Below, one piece after another: positions 13,633 through 22,719 of a stretch of DNA of 64,000 bases. How positions within the stretch are numbered: the stretch's first letter is position 1; each line of letters opens with the position of its first letter. The position numbers and the translations under genes were made by a program. The notes under the pieces are model-generated. The model was not told where the DNA came from. It saw only the letters and a program-made list of their open reading frames with translations, and did not search any database. This DNA comes from Cenococcum geophilum 1.58 (taxonomy: Eukaryota > Ascomycota > Dothideomycetes > Gloniales > Gloniaceae): the NCBI GenBank assembly GCA_001692895.1, contig KV748186.1:983785-1047784 (forward strand). The letters are read 5' to 3'.

Positions 13633-15528
13633 TTTTTTATTTTTTATTTTTTATCCATTGTATTATACTACGTACAATACTGCGCATGCAGCCTCTAGGC
13701 TATGGCGCTATAGTCCTATATACATGAATCCCTTAGGGCAGCTTAACATGTACTAGTAACTATGTCCTAGTAGTTTATAAGCCCCTAAACTAGGGGTTTA
13801 TAGTTCCTTAGTAAAATACTAAGTTANAAGCAACTACTAGGNAATGAGAAAACGGTAGAAAACTATAAGAAATAAGAAATCCTAACGCCTTTCCCTGTCC
13901 TTTTGTAATTTATTTCTGTCCTTTTGCTTACTAATATCTCTTTTCTAGGAGCCTAGTAGGAGTTACCTCCTATAGATCCTGCTGTTATTAGCCACTTTCT
14001 AGTAGCTATCCCTGTCCTACTTAGAAATAGGAAAAGCGCCTTCTCTTCCTTTTTGTGTACAAAATAGCTTCTTTAGAGAGAGAGAAGAGCCTAGTTTCTT
14101 TCGCATTTCTCTTCTTTCTTCCCTATATAGGTTGCAAGTCTAGTAGTAGATGTCTAGGGGTTTGTAGTGCTCTACATTCCCTAAAGCATCTACCTTCTTT
14201 ATCCTCTCCTATTTACTTTAGTAAAGGATTTGAAATAGCCTTTTCCTAGCTTTAGCTGGAAAGAAAGGCCGATTGTAGCCTTTTAGGAATATTTATCCTT
14301 AGGGCTTTAAGGAGAAAAGGAATGGCTTCCTTTACAGATCCTAGTATAGTGTTTTCCTTTATTCCTATTCTGCTGCCAGTTATTTTCCACTGTTCTAGTA
14401 TCTCTTCTCTTGCCGCTCTCCCTTATATAGGCTAAGGAGGTATAAGAAGATTGTAGTTTTTCTTCTAGAAAGGCCCTTTTTTGCCTAAGCTTATCTGCTA
14501 TTTCGTTCCCATAGATTCCTAGATGGCTAGGAACCCAGTAGAAGTTAATAGAGATCCCCTTACTAGCTAAGTAGGAACAGCTTTGCGTAATTTTAAAGAC
14601 TAGTTCTTGCCCCCCTATAAGAGAATTAAGCTGTAATCTCTTAATAGCCGCTTGGCTATCTATAAAGATATAGTAGACTTGTTTCTCTTCTAGTCTTTGT
14701 TGTTTTAGGTGTTCTAGGGCCCTATAGACTGCATAGAGCTCTGCGTCCATAATTTCCATATAGGGTCCTAGATTCCAGTTCGTTGCATATTTAATCCTAT
14801 TTCTCTCCCCTATTTTTACATATAGCAGCTGCATTTAATTTATTGTCTTTAGAGCCATCTGTATAGTATATATCTACTAGGTCCCACTCTAGGGATTCTT
14901 GTAAACTTTCTACTAGTCTTAGATGTTCTTGTGCAGCTTCTTCTTTACTACCCCTTGAGATAGAAAAGAATGCAGAGATAGGAGGAGACCACGGTTTTTG
15001 CCATTCTAGAGAGATTCTCTCTATTTTCCAGTTTTGAATTAGCTGCTGAACTCTAGAGGCTAAAGATAGTAGGCTGTTGTCTTTGGCTGTAAGAGTACTT
15101 TATAGTAGAGTTTTAGGGCTAGAACTAGAGCTAGAATTAGCTGCTAATTCGTCCTATCTTTGTTGATCTCTTCTATATAGACCTTCTTAATTACGTGGTT
15201 TTCCTTGAATTTTAGGATTCTTTAATGCGTAGTTATTGCAAAGCTTTTCAATCTTAATTCTAGGAGGAGGAATAGAGGCTTCGATCTCTACAGCTTGGCT
15301 AGGAGATCCTTAAACGCTCCTAGAACTAGTTTTAGGGCCTCGTTTTGTAGAGATTGGTACCTATCTAGTAGGTAGTCTCTAGATTTGCTTTTCCACCAGC
15401 ATTGTACACCGTAGTCTGCTATAGTGGTAACGCAAGCTATATAGAGCTGTCGTAGGGCTTGTAGAGATAGACCTCTTTGTATATTGCCTAGTCTTCTAAT
15501 TAAATAGAAGGCTGTTTTTGCTTTAGAG
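13633..15528 (-). mobile_element. 5'-truncated Tad-like LINE inserted in element A
   Basis: A 1.9-kb LINE 3' fragment flanked by a 13-bp target duplication GAATTATTAGCTT (13620-13632 and 15529-15541). Its 3' end is an A-rich tail on the minus strand made of TAAAAAA units (13633-13657). Its 5' end stops within the C-terminal part of the reverse transcriptase (minus-strand RGLSLQALRQLYIACVTTIA near 15475-15415). An RNase H and a C-terminal tail follow. It is far less RIP-mutated than the gag around it, so it arrived later or was too short to be efficiently recognised. It belongs to a different subfamily from the LINE at 2580-8110. Confidence 0.9.
14307..14880 (-). pseudogene. RNase H domain of truncated LINE
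   Basis: The RNase H of a Tad-like LINE. One open frame of 175 codons (14834-14307) carries the conserved residues: E32 in MDAELYAVYRALE, D59 in YIFIDSQAAI, and H104, N110 and D114 in WVPSHLGIYGNEIADK. The first catalytic aspartate lies just upstream as YYTDGSKDN (about 14880-14850) in a different frame, so a small frameshift separates it from the rest. The remaining tail towards 14055 is in yet another frame and reads like the usual LINE C-terminus (VEHY, REERREMRKKLGSSLSLKKLF). RNase H removes the RNA template after first-strand synthesis. The 5' truncation means no complete ORF2 exists here. Confidence 0.88.
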
Positions 15529-16340
15529 GAATTATTAGCTTATTATATAAGTCTAATTAGTAGTTCTTAAGGGGAACCTAGCCTTCTCCTATAAGGTATA
15601 GAAATTAAGTCTAGAATTTAGCAAAGGGTTAGTTCGGTTTTATTATTAGGCGATTATAGTCATACCAGGCGTCCTATACTTTGTTTAGGTTAACATAAAT
15701 AGCCACTAGGTGCTATATTATCTCATTAATAGATATAAATCGGACAGGGGAATCGTCCTTAAACTTAGCTTAAAGGTGCCGTTAGGCGTCCCCAGTGGTT
15801 TAACTAAAAAGGTAAAGCATTTTGGCTTCCTTAGAAAGGAAATAGTTATAGTTAACGCGAAGTTTTCCTTATACTTAAATCCTCTAATTCTTAAAAATAG
15901 GGTCTATCCCGTCGGACAGTAGTTAGGGGTTAGGGAGCTTAACGGACTTTACTTACTTTATCATTATATCTATACTCCCTAGTATATCGCATTTAGTAGA
16001 GTAAGCATATTAGCTAGGGCTTTAAGAAGGGGAAGCTGGGCCATTTTATAGGGCCGCAAGGCTCTCTAGGATCTCTTATAGGGTCTCTTATATATTTCTT
16101 GCCTTAAGACAATCAGCTTCCTAACTAGCTATAAGGGCGCAAATCTACTCGCGTACGTCTACAACGTTATCGTTGTCTTTAATTTCTAATCCTAATTAAA
16201 TCTTAGGTTCCTCTTAGGTAGAGGCAGCTCTCTTAAATAAGCTTACTTTAGGTACCATTGTTAGCTTCCTAGGGTTTGTTAGTATTATATACTTTAGTTT
16301 TAATTCCAGGGGTGCAGGTCTAGTCCTATTTAGCTTATAA

Positions 16341-16477
16341 GGTGGGATATTATCTAGGCCTTCCTAGGCAATATAGAGTTATTTTAGTGTCTAAGTATAG
16401 CGCGTTAACGCGTCGTTATAGACGAAGTTTTTTTCTTTTAGGGTGGGATATTATTAAGGCCTTCCCAGGCAATATAG
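16341..16477. repeat. Direct repeat pair in element A leader
   Basis: Two 36-bp copies (16341-16376 and 16442-16477), beginning GGTGGGATATTAT and containing AGGCCTTCC, lie near the gag-proximal LTR. They differ at few positions. This looks like a small duplication in the untranslated leader or early gag. Confidence 0.7.
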
Positions 16478-16493
16478 GGAGAGCTTAGTATAA

Positions 16494-16703
16494 TATAACG
16501 GCTTATACAAATGCTTCTAAACCGAAGCTTATAGAATGCTATCTTACAAAGATACTAAGCTAAAGAGAAGGAAAAGGGGTCGCTAGGACCGATATAAACA
16601 AATATATAGGGTGAGCCGCCAAGGCGCTAGCTTTAGGCGGGCTAATCGCAGGTCGGCAGAATATGGCAGAATTTGGCAGGTAATGTGCGATAGCGCCGTT
16701 ACA
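16494..16703 (-). repeat. Element A LTR (5' LTR in element orientation)
   Basis: The second 210-bp LTR of element A, followed directly by the TCTAG duplication. It retains more CpG and CpA than the left LTR, so the two copies were hit unequally by RIP. Related in its AAGCTT/GATACTAAGCTAA core to the solo LTR at 43325-43510. Confidence 0.93.
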
Positions 16704-16844
16704 TCTAGGTTTAGCCCTATTATAGTAATATACTAGTATCCTACCTAGGTTTCAGCCGTGGATATACTACTAAAGAGACTTATATTATACTATACTAGGA
16801 ATCCCTATCTCCTTTACTATTATACTAAGATACATACAATACTA
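16704..16844. other. Spacer between element A and MITE
   Basis: Contains the second TCTAG duplication (16704-16708). It is the continuation of the pre-insertion sequence that ends at 8604. No gene is recognised. Confidence 0.5.
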
Positions 16845-17292
16845 GGACAAAAGTCTTCGCGTTAAAGCGATTTAACACCAAAACTCACTATATTCGCACC
16901 ACAATTTCTATAACTATAAATTATAAATTAATTTTCATAATTTTAATAATTTTAATAATTAAAAATAAGTAATATTTCTAAAAATCTACGTATTTAGATT
17001 CTTATTTAATAAAGAATTAATTTAAATCAATATACTTCAAAGTTAAGTATTGTAAAATTTAAGCGAATTTGTATATAAAATGCTCCTTTTTTAATCTTCT
17101 CTAACTTTACTATATAATAATATTTTGCCACATTATTAGAATAAAATTCTATAATTATAAAATTTTAATAGTAGTAAAAAATAATTAATACTTTTAATAG
17201 CAGCTTAATAAATTAATGTTATTGTGGTAAAATATAGCTGTGTTTTAGGTGAGTTTTGGTGTAAAATCGCTTAGACGCGAAGACTTTTGTCC
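16845..17292. mobile_element. MITE with GGACAAAAG termini (448 bp)
   Basis: Inverted ends of about 45 bp. The left begins GGACAAAAGTCTTCGCGT and runs to AACACCAAAACTCAC; the right is the complement, ending GACTTTTGTCC. The interior is over 80% A+T and has no coding frame. The left flank is TA and the right flank CA, so the target duplication is uncertain. It does not share the ACGTA tips of the other foldbacks and is best seen as a separate non-autonomous family. Confidence 0.75.
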
Positions 17293-17710
17293 CATGACTG
17301 TAAACCACTTAAAGATGTTATAATGGAAATAGCTAAAAGGGGTAAACTGTGTAAGTAAGGAGAGTAACTAGGAGAAGTATTAAAGGATCTATTAAAAGGG
17401 ATATAAAGGAGAATAGTACGTAAGAAAAAGGCGGATTATACTAGAGATAGAGATTCTAAAAAGTCTAAGAAATAAGAAATTTCTTATAAAGATTTTCGTA
17501 ATCACGTTTATCTCTTTTAGCATTTATTAAGGATTAAGGCGTTAATTAGGATTTCCTTAGCTTGGTATTTTATTTCTATCTAGTTACTTCTATATTAAGA
17601 ATCTCTTATAATTATCCGCACGTAAATAAACAAATTCTTATATATTGGATTGAAGTTAGAGACTCGCTTATAGCAAGCAAGCTTAATAAGTCCTCCACCT
17701 TTATATAGTA
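17293..17710. other. Spacer
   Basis: RIP-degraded AT-rich DNA between two MITEs. Nothing recognised except the TA (17709-17710) duplicated by the next element. Confidence 0.4.
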
Positions 17711-17948
17711 ACGTATTTGACCACTTATCCGCAAATACCAGTCATCTACACACCCTATTAAAATCGACTTTATAAAGGCTTAAAAATTATTTATTTTAAA
17801 TAGACTGCTTTAAAAGAGCTAGTTTACCTTCTTACTAAAGCTTCTAGAGGTTCTATATTAATGCCATTAATGATTTTATAGAAGACGCGTCGCGATTTTA
17901 GTAGGGTGCGTAGATAACTAGTATTTGCGGATAAGTGGTTAAATACAT
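17711..17948. mobile_element. MITE, ACGTA termini (238 bp)
   Basis: Inverted ends of about 55 bp. The left begins ACGTATTTGACCACTTATCC and the right is its complement with an ATGTA tip, a RIP-type change. TA is present at both flanks (17709-17710 and 17949-17950). The internal 120 bp are AT-rich and non-coding. The ACGTA tip and TA target link it to the 406-bp foldbacks, although the rest of the arm differs. Confidence 0.82.
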
Positions 17949-18516
17949 TATACTTAGCAGTAATAAGTCAGCCACCCTATAACTTACTTAGTCCTTAAAG
18001 GTCGTCGCTTTTCAATCCGGATGTTTTAAAATTAACCTTTATTAACCCTTTAACCTAGTTAAAATATACTAAAGTCTTCTTAACTAGAACAGAATAGAAC
18101 CTTTCCTTTAAAATAGTTAGCATATTCTATAGTAATAAAGAGAAGAAGCTTACTAGGTCTTATAGGTTTAGAGGCTATAAAGGTTAATTTATGGACGTAT
18201 AAATATAAAATCGACTATTACGCTATATAAGGATATAGCAATCTACGTTAAAGTGTCGCTTTAATTTATTAGCCTTTTCTAAGAAGGTCCCCTTTTACTT
18301 TTAAAAATTCTTATTTATAGCTCGCTTTAATCTCAATAGTAATCTTTGCTTTAGATACATAACTATAATAAATAATTAATAGCTTAGTAGCTCTCTGGTA
18401 TTTTTATAGAATAATTAGCGTATAGGTTAACTCTAAATTTTATATTAATAAGGTGGGAATATTAAGAATAAATACAGGATATATCCCTTAATGTTGGCCT
18501 AAGTTGCGACTCTAAA
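17949..18516. other. Spacer, no gene seen
   Basis: RIP-degraded intergenic DNA. No readable frame of significance, no repeat boundary. Confidence 0.35.
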
Positions 18517-18972
18517 AACTAAATCTTACTCTAAGAACTAGGTCTAATTTTAAAGACTCTATTCTGATTTTAGAGACCGTATAATTCTATTTTTAGGAAA
18601 TGGGCTAGTTAACTATTAGGAACGCCTACTAAGCTAAACACACCAAATATAGCTAAAAAGGTATCCCTACACTGTTAAAATCGCGCGTAGAGTGTTCTTA
18701 AGGTCGCGCACGGGCCACATCTACACGGCTAACGAGATAGTGTAAGCGGCTTAATAGTTTTGGAAGAGAGTAAGTATAGGGCTATTTTTATTCTAGCTTA
18801 AATTAAGATTCTAAAACTAAATCCAATTCTAAAGTTAAGGTCTTAATTCCAGTTCTAGGATATAGCTAATTAACTGCTATAAAAAGGGCGCGATCCCGAA
18901 AACTAGATTCTGTTTTAAGAAACTAGATCCTAATTTCAGGAAATAGGTCAATTAACCGCTGTAAAAAGAGGC
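18517..18972. repeat. Nested degenerate minisatellite
   Basis: Two scales of repetition. A roughly 20-bp unit resembling AACTAGATCCTAATTTCAGG recurs several times (from 18517, 18811 and 18900). The 20-mers are grouped into blocks, each ending in a GGAAAT-GG-C-A-TTAAC-GCTGTAAAAAG-type segment (about 18597-18630, 18852-18890 and 18942-18972). The last two blocks are adjacent, at about 80 bp. A less degraded stretch of unique sequence at 18690-18750 separates the first block from them. No coding role is apparent. Confidence 0.65.
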
Positions 18973-19800
18973 TGACTGTCTATATTAGTATATTAGGTTT
19001 AGCTTATTTTAAAACCAGTCACGTAATTATATATAGGCGCTTATATAACCAACCCTAGTTAACCTGCTTTTAGAAGCCCTTTTAGCCTTACTATATTAGA
19101 GCCTTACGCGTTTTAAAATAAACTAAAACTAGTCCTTATAGCTTAGTATTTAACTAAGCCCTATAAAGCCTTAGTTTAAGCCATATTAAATTAGCTTAAC
19201 TTTTCTATACCCAATCTTTAATTATCCCTATATTCGCTCTTACCTTACTTCCTTCCTTACTTTTCTCCCTAGTTATTTCCTTATTGCAAAACGCGCTTAA
19301 TATATTCTTAACCTCCCTATACTTATCTACTATTAACCATCCGTTATATACTAGCCTCTTTAATCTTCCCTCCTCGCCTACTTACTTACCTACTACGTCA
19401 GCCCTCCCAATATAACCTTTGGCGCGTTTTCTCGCAATAGAAAATTTCTTTAAATTAAAGATAATTAAAATAAAGCCTATTAGAGAAGGACCAAATAGCT
19501 TTCGCAATTTATTTAACTTAACTTATTAAAATCTAGATATCCCTAGCTCTTTAGACTTATTACGCTAGATAGGCGATAAAGGTAATTATTAATTTGTCTG
19601 TTATAAGTTCTCTCTAACACATATAGGATTTAAAAATCTTATAGTTAACCTTATTCTGGCATTATAAAACCTTCCCGCTGCTTAACTACTGCTATTTAGC
19701 GCTAGCTATAGTAATCTTCTTTATAACCTTGTTTAATTTAGCTCCTTAGTTAATTCTAATAACTTTAATATTTAACGGTTTACCCTTCTCCTAAAACAGT
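18973..19800 (+). promoter_or_regulatory. Candidate upstream region of the kinase pseudogene
   Basis: Contains TATA-like runs at 19033-19060 and a pyrimidine-rich tract at about 19195-19290, of the kind often found before fungal transcription starts. It lies about 0.5-0.8 kb before the first recognisable kinase codons. No start signal can be proved and the gene downstream is dead, so this is inference from composition and position only. Confidence 0.3.
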
Positions 19801-21870
19801 TATTAATTGCGAATTAGATAAGGACGTTTAGAGTAATACTATCGCCACTATAATAAAGTCTATACCTTTCCCCCAACCGCTACTATTCTATATTTAAACC
19901 CTATATTAACGCAATATAAGCAGCTTTTCTAACTCGTCTAAATATAGGAAATACGTGGATAATGTTCTAAAGGAGGAGCTTAGCCCTCTTTACGTTGGGA
20001 TTCCTAACTTATATAAAGCATTCTTTAGCAAAGTAGAAGGCCTTAAGGCAGTAAGCGCTGCCGTTTTTAAGAAATATAAGGAAGGGGATAATCTATTATA
20101 CGCTAAGAAGGGCGGCTGGCGTAACTGGCCTAAAGGCGCAAAAGAAAGTAAAGTCCTAGAGTAGTTTAATAAGTTAATTAAATTATTTCTAGACTTCGTA
20201 AAGGAGTACGGGTTCGCTCCTAAGATATAACAAAGACTAGTATAGTATATTTAGCAGCCCTTATAAGGATCTACGGCCGACCAAAAGCTAGATATCAGTT
20301 TTATAAATAATTTAATAGCCGGCGAAAGCTCCTAACACTATTAGTTGTATATACTTGTACTAGGAGAGCTAAAGAGTAATTTAAATAATAATATAGCCTT
20401 AAAAGCATAGTTTGATTTAGGAAAATATATAAGAGAAGTCTTCGCTACTTAGGATACTTATCGCTTTATCCTAGGCTTTACCCTCTATAGATCTATTATA
20501 TAGTTATAGGAGTATAACTAGGTAGGAGGTATTATATCTTTATTATTCAATATTAATAAAGATGGACTATAATTTACCTCGGCGATATTAGGATTCCTCT
20601 AGATAAATAAGGAATAGCTTAGATTCAACCCTACTATCCTAATATTAGACGGCAACTAATATATTAAAATTGTACGTAAGGGTTAGACCGAGCGTCTTAT
20701 CCTTAATTATCCTTAACGAAGTTATAAAGCAGGCACGCTATATTGCTAGTTAAGCAATAACTTACTAGAAAGCATACCGTAAAGGTAACATCTTTAAGGC
20801 ACCCCTTATTATTAAAGACTTATAGCAGTACCTAGAGCGCGAGGAAGAAGGCAACCTACTGCGTAAGGTAATAGAGAAAGAAGTAGTTAATATGGCTAGG
20901 TACTATTACTATAAGACTATTTATATAAGTAGACAAGATAATAATATCTTTAATATCTATAAGGGGTTAGATATTACTAAAGCAATAAACTATAAGCTAG
21001 AAGGCTTAATAATACCTTTAAAACTAACTAGAGTATAAGGCAGTATAAGGATAGGCCGAAGTACTAAAAAGAGATCTTCTAGCTATACCTTATTACCGCC
21101 TAGTAAGCGCACGTATTCGACCTCTCCGATTAAGTACCCTATTATATAAAATTAAGTATATTAACACGTTATTACTTATAACTATAAAAAGGCTCTTTAT
21201 AAGGTAAGCTCTTAGGCTACAATGCTTACTACGCTAAAGGGTAGTATTAAAGAATACGAGTCTTTATATACGCAGGCTGGCATCCTCTAATATAACATTT
21301 TAATAGGCAACCTCTTAATAAACAAGGAAGACGATAATCCTTCTTAACAATCCTTCTTAATTGACCTTAATCTTGCGATTAAAGAGCGACGGGAAGGGCC
21401 TTTAGGAGTATAGGGCAAGACTAGTATAAGAGCGTTTATAGTAATTAGAGTGCTTCTTAGTAAGAAACACTCCTTTAGGTATAATCTAGAGTTGTTCTTT
21501 TAGGGGCTTTTTTAGATATATATATACTATAACAGGCTAGGTAAAGATATCAGTATAACTAAGTTTAAGTGCTAGAACTATAAGAATACTATAAAGCTAG
21601 CTAAGTTAAAGTCTGGGCTAGTAAGTAGGGAGAGGCATTTTCTTAACTATACTAAGATATTTACGCCTTACTATAAACCGCTAATTCTATAGGTTAATAA
21701 GCTGTAAAAGGTAGTTTTCCTAATAAATGGGAGGTAGGAGAAGGAAGATAGGGGGCTTTATTCCTAGATAAAAGAAATTCTTTAGCAAGTATAGAAGGAT
21801 CTAAAGGTGTCGGTAGGTTAGATAGAATAATATTTTACTCTTTTATGCTCTTCTACTATATATAAGTAAA
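19800..21870 (+). pseudogene. FunK1 fungal-type protein kinase, RIP-killed
   Basis: A relict of the FunK1 family (fungal-type kinase domain), proteins usually of 600-900 residues with a divergent kinase fold. N-terminal family sequence is clear at 19955-20160 (LYVGIPNLYKAFF, then GGWRNWPKGAKE). A central part reads LGKYIREVFAT and RFILGFTLYRSI (about 20410-20500). The catalytic half includes LLINKEDDNPS (about 21316-21348), LIDLNLAIKERREGP (about 21357-21400, where the family has DLDLAIK), KHSFRYNLELFF (about 21468-21503) and LAKLKSGLVSRE (about 21598-21635). Dozens of stops, nearly all TAG or TAA at expected Gln or Trp codons, interrupt it; small frame changes are also likely. Long in-frame stretches survive between stops. 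FunK1 families are expanded in many fungi; their substrates are mostly unknown. The start is unclear, because readable sequence extends above 19955. Confidence 0.85.
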
Positions 21871-21936
21871 GTTTTGCTAAGATTTAGGTAGGGGCTTATA
21901 GCTAGCGGCTAAGGCGTAGGCCGTCTTATTGTATGT

Positions 21937-22083
21937 TATACCCTCCTATTAATTCCGGTTATTAGCGCAGCCACATCTATATAGCCTTACTTTCCCTTAA
22001 ATAGTAAAAATACTAAAACTTCCCCTATAAAAAGGCCGTATAAACGTAGCTACGCTAACAACCGGAATTAATAGGAGGGTATA
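21937..22083. mobile_element. Small foldback MITE (147 bp)
   Basis: Two arms of about 55 bp form a near-perfect inverted repeat. The left reads TATACCCTCCTATTAATTCC and the right is its complement ending GGGTATA. The mismatches between arms are transitions. The loop is about 35 bp. The outermost TA may be the target duplication. It sits just after the kinase pseudogene and could form a strong hairpin. No coding. Confidence 0.82.
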
Positions 22084-22149
22084 GAATCTCCGCCCTTATC
22101 TAGCCGCTAAGTCTTATAAGGCATAACGACTACAATTAATAGGTCTGCG

Positions 22150-22350
22150 CGTATGGGCCCTAAAACTAAAAATAAGACGCCATAAAGCACGGGCGCCTAG
22201 ATAAAAAGTGACGCTATAAAGCACGGGCGCTTAAATAGAAAGTGACCCTAAAGTATGGGCTCCGGCCTAAAAGTAATCTAAAGTTCAAGCTCCTAACTAT
22301 AAGAATTCTAAAGTATAAGTATCCGGGCTAAAAACAAGACGCCCTAAAAT
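22150..22350. repeat. 34-bp minisatellite
   Basis: About six degenerate tandem units of roughly 34 bp. The two best copies start at 22176 and 22210 (GACGCCATAAAGCACGGGCG and GACGCTATAAAGCACGGGCG); later units decay and shorten. The array ends within a few bases of the element C insertion point (AAATG, 22347-22351). Confidence 0.8.
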
Positions 22351-22351
22351 G

Positions 22352-22557
22352 TGTTACGAACGCTTTAAGTACAATGTTATGACTACTTGGAGAAGAGTCG
22401 GAAGAAGCTAGTTAGTTAATATAAGCACGGTCTAAGATGGAACCCGTAGAACTATATGACGAGGAATAGTAAGCAGAGTCACGTGATATAATCTATGTAA
22501 TCTGTGTATTCTGTAAGATCTGTAACAGAGTAAACAGAGTAGATAGAGCAGATAGAG
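22352..22557 (+). repeat. Element C 5' LTR, first part
   Basis: The first 206 bp of the 421-bp LTR, beginning TGTTACGAACGC. It ends with TAGAG (22553-22557), which was duplicated when element B inserted. The second part is 31023-31237. Confidence 0.92.
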
Positions 22558-22719
22558 TGTTACAGGACGGGGTAGTGGCTATAAGACGTATGTATTCGAG
22601 GAGTCTACAAGACGTTGCGCGATCGATCGTAAGGGTTGAGGGCGTAAGGAGGTGATATACCTACGCGTAGCTGATATAAGCTGTATGCGAGGTGTATGCG
22701 AGAGCACGGGGCTCTCCTA

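Larger units (their letters stand above)
8605..16703 (-). mobile_element. Gypsy element A (chromodomain type), structurally complete, broken
   Basis: A Ty3/Gypsy LTR retrotransposon on the minus strand, bounded by two 210-bp LTRs and a 5-bp duplication TCTAG (8600-8604 and 16704-16708). Without the LINE inside it, it is about 6.2 kb. Right to left: gag (about 16300-13200, interrupted by the LINE at 13633-15528) ending in a zinc-knuckle trace near 13320-13270, protease (about 13080-12850), reverse transcriptase (about 12060-11340), RNase H (about 11240-10900), integrase (about 10700-9900) and a chromodomain-like end (about 9300-9150). A polypurine tract adjoins the left LTR. All the coding region is broken, with many dozens of stops. 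The LTRs are about 93% identical and differ only by transitions, so RIP makes their divergence overstate the age. Confidence 0.92.

Noticed and set aside
15710-15922. Open frame of 70 codons on the plus strand
   Set aside because: Antisense to the gag region of Gypsy A.
16845-17292. Member of the ACGTA foldback family
   Set aside because: Its tips are GGACAAAAG and no clear TA duplication exists on the right. It shares only AT-richness and a short ACACCAAAA motif.
22150-22350. CRISPR-like array
   Set aside because: Units are contiguous and degenerate without unique spacers, and the genome is eukaryotic. It is a minisatellite.
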